Source: an uncultured Clostridia bacterium (lineage in GTDB: Bacteria; Bacillota; Clostridia; TANB77; CAG-508). Taken from it: 5,311 bases of DNA. The stretch lies in NCBI GenBank assembly GCA_948517135.1, contig CAORJJ010000104.1:1-5311 (forward strand), read 5' to 3'. Shown piece after piece: positions 1 to 5,311 of the stretch (positions are counted from its first letter, which is position 1; every line of letters begins with the position of its first letter). The notes beneath the pieces were generated by a model that saw only the letters and a program-made list of their open reading frames with translations, was not told the DNA's origin and searched no databases. The position numbers and the translations under genes were made by a program.

Positions 1-29
1 ATTTATTATAGTTTATAAAGAACAAAAAT

Positions 30-57
30 TTGACATTATTAAACATTTTTTCAAAAT
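30..57 (+). promoter_or_regulatory. candidate sigma-A-type promoter (weak)
   Basis: TTGACA at 30-35 is an exact -35 consensus. At a 16-nt spacer, CAAAAT at 52-57 matches 4 of 6 positions of TATAAT. An alternative is TTGAAG at 90-95 with TAGCAT at 113-118 (17-nt spacer). In sequence this AT-rich such matches arise easily, so the exact promoter is uncertain. The plus-strand gene does need a promoter upstream, and this is the only perfect -35 hexamer I saw in the leader. Confidence 0.3.
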
Positions 58-91
58 TATAACATTTATATGACATTAAAGTACAAATGTT
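33..91. repeat. cluster of ACATT repeats plus an inverted copy, possible operator
   Basis: ACATT occurs at 33-37, 43-47, 62-66 and 73-77. The start-to-start distances are 10, 19 and 11 nt, close to one, two and one turns of the helix. AACATTT at 61-67 and AAATGTT at 85-91 form a perfect 7-bp inverted repeat. TGACATTA is repeated at 31-38 and 71-78. The spacing would put the motifs on one face of the DNA, as for a repeat-binding regulator. This is pattern only; no regulator family is assigned, and AT-rich background could produce part of it. Confidence 0.3.
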
Positions 92-170
92 GAAGTTATC
101 TCAGAAATATATTAGCATATAAATGAGAAGAATTTAACTACGCTTTGTTAATAAAATATATTTATATATA

Positions 171-177
171 AAGGAGG
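171..177 (+). promoter_or_regulatory. strong Shine-Dalgarno that fixes the non-standard start of the GH3 gene
   Basis: AAGGAGG is a near-perfect anti-16S match. Possible starts downstream are ATT at 180 (2 nt away, too close), ATC at 183 (5 nt) and ATA at 186 (8 nt). The codons after it read Lys-Lys-Gln-Asn-Arg followed by a hydrophobic stretch, a classic signal-peptide start. Translation is therefore expected to begin here despite the lack of a standard start codon. Confidence 0.75.
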
Positions 178-185
178 AAATTATC

Positions 186-1859
186 ATAAAAAAGCAAAAC
201 AGAATAATAATTGGAGTAATATTTGTAGCAATATTACTTATTGGTATTGGTTATGCAAGTTTAACTAATAATATATTAGTTATTAATGGTGAAGCATCAG
301 CATCTGCTGATAATTCAAATTTCAAAGTATATTTTACAGGAGAAGTTACCAAAACTCATTCTTCTGAATCAAATATTATTGTTGATGCAAAACCTAATGT
401 TCAATCACGAAATGCTACTATAAATATTTTAGGATTATCTAAAAAAGGCGATAACGCTTATGCGATACTTGAAATTGAAAATGCAAGTACTGATATTGAC
501 GCAGAATCTATTACAGTAACTACAAATACTACATCAAATGATATATTTAACATTGAAGTAATAATATGTGATATAGAAGGTAATGAAATTACAGATTATG
601 CAGTACCAGCAGGAGAAAAAACTTATGCAAAAATATTTGCTGAACTTTTACAAACTCCTATAAATGATGAAAATGCAACAATCTCTGCAACAATTACTGC
701 TGTTCCAGGAGAAAACTCAAAAGATCCAGAACCAGATATACCAGTAAATCCTGTTAGTCCAGATTTATTTGGAGCATACTATGCAAAAGCAAAAGAAAAA
801 CTTCAAACTATGACTCAAGAAGAAAAAGTTGCTCAAATGTATGTAATAGGAACATCTTCAAGAACAGATTATTCAAAATTAAATCAATATACATTTGGAG
901 GGCACTTATATCTGCTAGATTCTTTTAAAAACACTTCTGGCGGAATACAAAAAGTAAACAATATACAAAATCAAATAGCTACTTCACAATCAGAATCAAA
1001 AATACCTTTAATCATGTCAATAGATGAAGAAGGTGAAACAGTATCAAGATTAAATAGTACTTTATATACTGAATTAAATAATCTTGGTATTATGAATGAA
1101 AAATTCAAAAATTCATGTGACTTATTTGCATCTGGTGGACTTGAAGCAATTAGAAATGATACTATATATAAAAGTGGGGTTTTAAAATATCTTGGTTTTA
1201 ATTTAGATTTTGCCCCTGATATTGATATAGCAGATAGTACAGCTTATATATATAAAAGAACTTTAAAACAAAATGCTCAAACAACAGGACAATTTGCTAA
1301 AACAGTAATAGAAACAGGAAAAAGTACTGGAGTATCATATACTTTAAAACACTTCCCTGGTTATGGAAATAGTATAGATACACATAATGGATTTGGTACA
1401 GATAATAGACCTTTATCAGACTTTGAAAATAAAGATTTAATACCATTTCAAGCTGGAATTGAATCAGGTGCAGAAGTTGTTATGGTTTCACATAATATTG
1501 TAACATGCTTTGATGCTAACACCCCAGCTTCAATATCAAAACCAGTTCATGATTATTTAAGAAATAATATGGGATATACAGGTATTATTATTACAGATGC
1601 CATAAATATGGGAGCTATTGCTAGCAAATACTCAACAAAAGATTCTGTTATAAAAGCAATTCAATCTGGAAATGATATGATTTGTCTTTCAATGGATGAA
1701 GGGCAAACTGATACTACTGGTGGTGCAAAACTAACTTATGCAGGTATAATAAAATATATTACAGATGCAGTTGCAAATGGTCAAATTAGCCAGGAAACAG
1801 TTGATACAGCAGTAACTCGTATACTTGCATGGAAATATTATACTGGTCTAATGAATTAA
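186..1859 (+). CDS. secreted GH3 (NagZ-type) beta-N-acetylhexosaminidase with SipW-type signal and TasA-like N-terminal domain; non-ATG start
   Basis: This is probably an extracellular exo-hydrolase that releases beta-linked N-acetylhexosamine from peptidoglycan fragments or other amino-sugar glycans. Numbering assumes ATA at 186 (557 aa). Residues 1-24 are a signal sequence: KKQNR, a hydrophobic core, then GIGYA-SL. Residues 25-172 resemble the TasA/camelysin domain of SipW substrates, with the I-N-G motif after the likely cleavage site. Residues 173-194 are a Pro/Asp-rich linker. Residues about 205-557 are a single GH3 barrel without the second GH3 domain, close to the usual NagZ length. 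Catalytic features seen are DEEG at 280-283, KHFPGYG at 388-394, the Asp398-Thr-His400 acid/base dyad typical of NagZ, and the nucleophile Asp471 in ITDAINMGA. The start is unusual: ATA (or ATC at 183) stands where ATG is expected, and no ATG/GTG/TTG precedes 810 in frame. The ATG at 810 lacks a ribosome binding site and would delete the secretion signal. A point-mutated, poorly expressed gene or a sequencing error is possible. The GH3 assignment is firm; the substrate is inferred. Confidence 0.85.
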   Translation: MKKQNRIIIGVIFVAILLIGIGYASLTNNILVINGEASASADNSNFKVYFTGEVTKTHSSESNIIVDAKPNVQSRNATINILGLSKKGDNAYAILEIENASTDIDAESITVTTNTTSNDIFNIEVIICDIEGNEITDYAVPAGEKTYAKIFAELLQTPINDENATISATITAVPGENSKDPEPDIPVNPVSPDLFGAYYAKAKEKLQTMTQEEKVAQMYVIGTSSRTDYSKLNQYTFGGHLYLLDSFKNTSGGIQKVNNIQNQIATSQSESKIPLIMSIDEEGETVSRLNSTLYTELNNLGIMNEKFKNSCDLFASGGLEAIRNDTIYKSGVLKYLGFNLDFAPDIDIADSTAYIYKRTLKQNAQTTGQFAKTVIETGKSTGVSYTLKHFPGYGNSIDTHNGFGTDNRPLSDFENKDLIPFQAGIESGAEVVMVSHNIVTCFDANTPASISKPVHDYLRNNMGYTGIIITDAINMGAIASKYSTKDSVIKAIQSGNDMICLSMDEGQTDTTGGAKLTYAGIIKYITDAVANGQISQETVDTAVTRILAWKYYTGLMN

Positions 1860-1874
1860 TAATAAAGATAAAAT

Positions 1875-1904
1875 AAAAATCCAACTCATATGAGTTGGAT
1901 TTTT
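1875..1904. terminator. bidirectional rho-independent terminator between convergent genes
   Basis: The 30 bases form a perfect palindrome with arms AAAAATCCAACTC and GAGTTGGATTTTT around a short ATAT loop. T-runs flank the stem in both orientations: six T at 1900-1905 on the plus strand, and on the minus strand the complement of AAAAA at 1875-1879 and the A-rich bases before it. The hairpin begins 15 nt after the plus-strand stop. Its last base (1904) is also the last base of the minus-strand gene's stop codon. It should end both converging transcripts. Confidence 0.9.
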
Positions 1905-3859
1905 TATTTACTTACTATATTAGTATTAACATTTTCCGTATTAGTTATATTTTGTTCTACAAAAGTATTTGTAACTGTATTTTCAACAACAATAGTATTT
2001 TCATCAACTTTAGGTTCTTCTATATTAATAGGTCCTTGTACTTCTTGATTAGTTATTGGGGCTTTTTTTACTAAGCCTCCATTAATAATATTTCCTGTAT
2101 TAGTACATTCTTGTAAATCTAATCTTCCAAAGCATTTTCCAACAAATGCATCAACATTTGTTATTCCTCTTACTTCTCCACTGTTTATTGAATTTCTAAG
2201 TATTATAGTAGCTCCTGTTGTATTGTCTTTAGCCACAAATCCTCCTGTAAATTGATTTTGAGTTCCATTTGATATTATTATACCAGTATTATTACAATTG
2301 CTTATTGTTAGTACTGAATTCCATACAAGACCAACTAATCCACCTGTTGCACTTCCATTTGTTATAGTCGCATTATTTGAAGAGTTATCAATTATTACAT
2401 TGCTCTGTTGCATTAATGTTCCTACTAGTCCTCCTACTGAAAAATTATTCATAATATTTGTAATATTAACATTATTATGACAATTTATAATACTGCTATT
2501 TCCCAAAATTCCACCTATAAGTCCTGCCCCATCTTTTACTATATTATAATTTCCCGAAATTGTTAAATTCTTTATTGTAGCATTATTTATATAACTAAAT
2601 AATCCTATTCTCGATTCTAAACCTGAATCTGTTTTATTTATCATTATATTATCAATTCTAGCATTATTACCTTCGAAAATTCCTTGGAATGAATTCAATT
2701 CTGAATTTCCAATCATAATAAATCCATTTCCTGTTGTCATTTCTGTAATAATTTGATTTTGATCTCCTAGATTTCCATTCAAATCACCAAATCTTGTATC
2801 AAGACTATTATAATAATCATTTGGACTATTGAAATCCACATTATTCATTAATCGTACACAAGTTCCTGCAAATGTATTTCCACTATTTACACATTGAGCT
2901 AAGCTTACAATATCTTCTATTTTATATATTAAATATGGATTTTCTTCATTTCCATCAGTTCTTAATCCAAAGTTATAGTTTGTTATTGTTGGAAATACTT
3001 GAATTTTAATTCCTGTTTCCTTTTTCTGAATTGGTGATACTGCTGTTTCTACCATAACAGTATATTCTTTGTTTGATTTTAATGTACTTAAAATTCCTTT
3101 AATATCTTTTACTATTGTTTTAGTTTGTTTTGCATCTAATGAAATTGTATCAATAATATGATTGTCTATACTTAAATTAAAGTCTATTGAAGCATTATTA
3201 TTATTGGTAATATCTAATGCTACTTTATCTTTTTCCGCATTATAAATAATTATTTGATTTGTATTTGTTGATACATTATTTATATCAGCAATTTCCTCTG
3301 GGTTCTCTTCTTTTACAAATTTAAAATTCAAATAAGAATTTAATACATTATTTCCTGTAAAAGTATTATTTAAGTAATGAAATGTAATTTCAAATGTAAT
3401 TTGTCCTTTATTTAATAATAAATCTCCTTGTTTTAAACCATCAAGTTCATAAACTATATTAGGATTATCATAAAAATCTTGAACATATTCAATATTTTTA
3501 AAACTGTAAGTTTCATTACTACTATTTACTATATTAACTATATATGTTATAGAGGAATCTGAAGCTTCTCCTAAAACCACTGTATTATGTATCATTGTTT
3601 GATAATATTGATGAATTATTGACTTTTCTATATCTGCATTCACATTTGTACTATATTGAATATCAGAAATAAAAACTTCACTTTCTGGTATTGCTGTTAC
3701 TTTACCATTAATATCTAAAGTTATAGATTCAAGAGACGCATATCCTACCGACAGAAAAAATGTTGATATAACGATAAGTAATAAAATTACAATATGTAAT
3801 CTTAGCTTATTATCCTTATACTTTTTGTTCATCCACATTCTCCACTTCTTTCTCTTCAT
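1904..3859 (-). CDS. secreted beta-helix surface protein with SipW-type signal and GLUG-like repeats
   Basis: This is a large secreted protein with no visible catalytic motif, probably a surface or matrix adhesin or fibre. Numbering is from ATG 3859 (651 aa). Residues 21-41 are hydrophobic and run into VGYASL and LDING, the same signature as the GH3 protein's signal. Residues 60-183 form a beta-rich TasA-like domain. Residues about 200-290 form a second beta-sandwich-like segment. Residues 303-345 (NPYLI, an E-D-I-V helix, N-N-V-D-F) are the usual entry to a GLUG/pectate-lyase-like beta-helix. IFEGNNARIDN (394-404), GLFSYI (419-424) and repeats with GGxxG cores near 449-453, 476-480 and 506-510, each followed by I-x-N-C/N-N, form the helix to about 594. 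Residues 600-651 are a low-complexity N/T/V/E tail. I see no LPxTG or other cell-wall anchor. Cysteines occur at 323, 334, 460, 522, 576 and 585. It is the last gene of the operon. An alternative start at 3832 has an equally good GGAG site and gives 642 aa. Confidence 0.8.
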   Translation of the reverse strand: MKRKKWRMWMNKKYKDNKLRLHIVILLLIVISTFFLSVGYASLESITLDINGKVTAIPESEVFISDIQYSTNVNADIEKSIIHQYYQTMIHNTVVLGEASDSSITYIVNIVNSSNETYSFKNIEYVQDFYDNPNIVYELDGLKQGDLLLNKGQITFEITFHYLNNTFTGNNVLNSYLNFKFVKEENPEEIADINNVSTNTNQIIIYNAEKDKVALDITNNNNASIDFNLSIDNHIIDTISLDAKQTKTIVKDIKGILSTLKSNKEYTVMVETAVSPIQKKETGIKIQVFPTITNYNFGLRTDGNEENPYLIYKIEDIVSLAQCVNSGNTFAGTCVRLMNNVDFNSPNDYYNSLDTRFGDLNGNLGDQNQIITEMTTGNGFIMIGNSELNSFQGIFEGNNARIDNIMINKTDSGLESRIGLFSYINNATIKNLTISGNYNIVKDGAGLIGGILGNSSIINCHNNVNITNIMNNFSVGGLVGTLMQQSNVIIDNSSNNATITNGSATGGLVGLVWNSVLTISNCNNTGIIISNGTQNQFTGGFVAKDNTTGATIILRNSINSGEVRGITNVDAFVGKCFGRLDLQECTNTGNIINGGLVKKAPITNQEVQGPINIEEPKVDENTIVVENTVTNTFVEQNITNTENVNTNIVSK

Positions 3860-4916
3860 TATTTTTTCCTGAAGCTAGTGCATATTGTTTTATACTAATT
3901 GAATAAAAGTATAATATTTTGCTAGGTGTTGGTATAGCAAAACATGTTACTAATTTTTCTTTGTTCTCTAACATTATAATTGGTAATTGCATTGTATCCC
4001 TTATTTCAAGTAAATCTGTAAATTTCTGTACTTTTAATATTTGGTATCCTTTCATATTAAAATCGTCTTCTACTCTTGAAATATAACTATCATAATTATT
4101 AACAATTCTTCTTAATTCAGTATTATATCTATCTTCATCTGTTTCTGTTTTCTTAATATAAATCACAAGTATAATTATTCCTGCAATATCTGTAATTAAT
4201 AGTAAAGCACCAATTACTAAACAAATTATATTTCCTACAACTGATTTTTTTACTTCTATAAGATTATTATCTGTTAAATCATAATTTGTATCAATAGCTA
4301 TTGTATTATTAGCTAAAGGTATTTCTAAACTCATAGCTGTGAAATTTTGTTTAGAAAACTTCTGATCAATTCCTTTTATACTAACTTTCAAATCTATTTT
4401 TAATTTACTTGTAACATTTTTTAAATCATATGATGTAACAAATTGTTTAATTAAATTATTGTATTTATTAAAATCTACATTAAGATTTTCAGCAATATCT
4501 AAATTTCCTTCTACTTTTCCTGTTTTTTCATTTAATAAATCTTCTGTAAATGTATAAACAGTTTTATTTGTTTTTTCATCAGATACATCAACTGTCCCTA
4601 TAATTTTATAATTATATTCATATTCATCATTTAAGTTAAAACTATACTTAAAATCAGTATTTATATAGTCAATTAAATTTGCTATATATTGATTTCCTTT
4701 TTCAATATATGGATTTTTATAATACTCATTTTGTTTTAACATTACTTTATATTCAAGACTTTTACTATCACTATATTGCACATACTTCTTTTTATTTTTA
4801 TCAAATCCTATTTTTAAGAAAAATATTGAAATAAGTAAAATAAAGACTAAAATGCCTAATGATATATAAATACTATATTTTCTATTATCTTGAATCCACT
4901 CTTTTACTTTTTCCAT
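3816..4916 (-). CDS. DUF5305-like two-TM membrane protein next to SipW-type signal peptidase
   Basis: This is a membrane protein of unknown biochemical role, 366 aa. A short charged N-terminus is followed by a TM helix at about 14-37. An external domain at 38-226 is beta-strand-like, with Y-x-Y-x-Y, G-T-V-D-V and repeated alternating hydrophobic segments. A second TM lies at about 227-254. The cytoplasmic tail at 255-366 has an E-L-R-R-I helix and then the pattern 'L-K-V-x-x-F-x-D-L-L-E-I-R-D ... L-P-I-I-M', ending in an acidic stretch. This two-TM layout and tail match my recollection of DUF5305 proteins of archaea and Clostridia; a profile search is needed to confirm it. It starts 3 nt after the signal peptidase stop, so the two are very likely translationally coupled. 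Its final codons contain the start(s) of the next gene. A role as a partner or accessory of the signal peptidase or its substrates is inferred from context only. Confidence 0.7.
   Translation of the reverse strand: MEKVKEWIQDNRKYSIYISLGILVFILLISIFFLKIGFDKNKKKYVQYSDSKSLEYKVMLKQNEYYKNPYIEKGNQYIANLIDYINTDFKYSFNLNDEYEYNYKIIGTVDVSDEKTNKTVYTFTEDLLNEKTGKVEGNLDIAENLNVDFNKYNNLIKQFVTSYDLKNVTSKLKIDLKVSIKGIDQKFSKQNFTAMSLEIPLANNTIAIDTNYDLTDNNLIEVKKSVVGNIICLVIGALLLITDIAGIIILVIYIKKTETDEDRYNTELRRIVNNYDSYISRVEDDFNMKGYQILKVQKFTDLLEIRDTMQLPIIMLENKEKLVTCFAIPTPSKILYFYSISIKQYALASGKNNEEKEVENVDEQKV
3840..3870 (-). promoter_or_regulatory. two competing ribosome binding sites for the beta-helix protein
   Basis: AGGA at 3867-3870 lies 7 nt before ATG 3859, and GGAG at 3840-3843 lies 7 nt before ATG 3832. 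Both are in frame and inside the 3' end of the DUF5305-like gene. The second would remove only nine N-terminal residues and leave the signal peptide intact, so sequence alone does not decide. A third in-frame ATG at 3838 has its site too close to be favoured. Confidence 0.5.
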
Positions 4917-4919
4917 AAT

Positions 4920-5311
4920 TTACCTCTCAAATACATCATTAATCCAAATTGTTGGCCACCCTATGTCTATAATTCTAAATTTTACTACTCCTATAATATC
5001 ATTATTAGTTCTATAACCCTCATCTTGTTGTTGGTTATTTGTACCTTTAGTATAATATATAGTTTCATTATTTTTAACTTGCACGTTTTCAATAGCATGT
5101 ATTGTTTTTATATTATCTTTTGTAAATACAATAACTTGTCCTTTTTCTAGCTGTCTCCCATCAAATTTTTCATATACAATAGCATCTCCTTTATCAATAG
5201 TTCCAGCCATAGATGAACTTCCTACTACTAATATTCCATACTTAAATTTGCATGAGATTAACATTACTATTGAAGTTATTAGAAATATGCTTATAACTAA
5301 TGAAATTATAC
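4920..5311 (-). CDS. sipW: SipW-like (archaeal/ER-type) signal peptidase I, 5' end beyond the window
   Basis: This is a membrane-bound signal peptidase expected to cleave SipW-type signals of exported proteins on the outer face of the membrane. The frame stays open to the right edge. Upstream of the ATG at 5264 it continues with hydrophobic residues (I-I-S-L-V-I-S-I-F-L-I-T-S-I-V), the expected N-terminal TM helix, so 5264 is not the real start. About 129 residues are visible. The catalytic serine is in S-S-S-M (codon 5211-5213), followed by TIDKGD. The motif T-I-H-A-I (His codon 5097-5099) shows the His base of the ER/SipW type instead of the Lys of bacterial type I peptidases. The usual T-K-G-D motif reads T-K-G-T here; the next Asp, in Q-Q-Q-D-E-G, is the candidate third residue. 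The C-terminus IGWPTIWINDVFER fits a clostridial SipW subtype that ends without a second TM (from memory). First visible gene of the operon, with its promoter outside the window. The symbol denotes family similarity, not proven orthology. Confidence 0.85.
   Translation of the reverse strand, partial: IISLVISIFLITSIVMLISCKFKYGILVVGSSSMAGTIDKGDAIVYEKFDGRQLEKGQVIVFTKDNIKTIHAIENVQVKNNETIYYTKGTNNQQQDEGYRTNNDIIGVVKFRIIDIGWPTIWINDVFER
4923..4928 (-). promoter_or_regulatory. ribosome binding site of the DUF5305-like gene inside the signal peptidase end
   Basis: GAGAGG on the minus strand encodes the last two residues (Glu-Arg) of the signal peptidase. It lies 6 nt before the ATG at 4916. The peptidase stop codon TAA (4920-4922) falls between site and start, an arrangement typical of translational coupling. 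Confidence 0.7.

Larger units (their letters stand above)
1..170. other. AT-rich leader / upstream region of the GH3 gene
   Basis: No coding region is supported here. The frame of the downstream gene is closed by a TAA at 135-137, and no ATG, GTG or TTG lies in that frame between 138 and the Shine-Dalgarno at 171. The stretch is nearly all A/T and holds a weak promoter candidate and repeated ACATT motifs, listed separately. It most likely contains the promoter and 5' untranslated region of the plus-strand gene. I see no tRNA, and no riboswitch that I recognise. Confidence 0.6.

Noticed and set aside
810..1859. GH3 coding region starting at the ATG at 810
   Set aside because: No Shine-Dalgarno precedes 810, the frame is open and clearly coding back to a signal peptide at 186, and a strong ribosome binding site lies at 171-177.
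1920..2110. Repetitive-looking TTAGTATT/TTGTATT stretch considered as a DNA repeat or CRISPR-like array
   Set aside because: It is the coding sequence of the Asn/Thr/Val-rich tail of the beta-helix protein; there are no regular repeats with unique spacers.
2298..2480. 60-residue plus-strand open frame
   Set aside because: It lies antisense inside the GLUG-repeat region, lacks a ribosome binding site, and shows only the hydrophobic composition expected from the complement of Asn/Gly-rich repeat codons.
4890..5150. 86-residue plus-strand open frame rich in Phe, Tyr and Ile
   Set aside because: It is antisense to the signal peptidase and the start of the DUF5305-like gene, both well supported; the composition is a by-product of AT-rich complement.
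4920..5264. Complete 114-residue signal peptidase starting at 5264
   Set aside because: The frame continues upstream to the window edge with residues forming the expected N-terminal membrane helix, so the gene is cut by the window rather than beginning at 5264.

Overview
This is a very AT-rich, Gram-positive-like bacterial window. By eye it is roughly a quarter to 30% GC. It has strong AAGGAGG-type ribosome binding sites and little intergenic DNA. It encodes an archaeal/ER-type (SipW-like) signal peptidase and proteins with SipW-type signal sequences. Together these suggest a Firmicute, most likely a member of the Clostridia or a related gut lineage. The species cannot be named from the sequence.

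Layout: positions 1-170 are an AT-rich leader with a weak promoter candidate and several copies of ACATT. A plus-strand gene follows, open to the stop at 1859. It encodes a secreted protein with a SipW-type signal, a TasA/camelysin-like N-terminal domain, a Pro/Asp-rich linker and a family 3 glycoside hydrolase (NagZ-type beta-N-acetylhexosaminidase). Its reading frame has no ATG, GTG or TTG at the expected start. The Shine-Dalgarno at 171-177 is followed by ATT-ATC-ATA-AAA-AAG, so either ATA (186) or ATC (183) is used or the start codon has been lost. The first in-frame ATG, at 810, would drop the secretion signal and has no ribosome binding site.

A 30-bp perfect palindrome at 1875-1904 sits between the convergent genes and looks like a bidirectional terminator. 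The rest of the window is a tightly packed minus-strand operon, read from right to left. It contains a SipW-like signal peptidase (5' end beyond the window), a two-TM DUF5305-like membrane protein starting 3 nt after the peptidase stop, and a large secreted beta-helix protein with GLUG-like repeats whose start overlaps the end of the DUF5305-like gene.

Proposed joint role (inference): a dedicated protein-export cassette. The signal peptidase would mature the SipW-type signals of the two surface proteins, which share a G-Y-A-S-L ... I-N-G motif, with the DUF5305-like protein as a membrane partner of unknown role. The cargo would be a surface beta-helix fibre or adhesin and a peptidoglycan- or amino-sugar-acting hydrolase. 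The arrangement recalls the B. subtilis tapA-sipW-tasA matrix locus, but the cargo is different.
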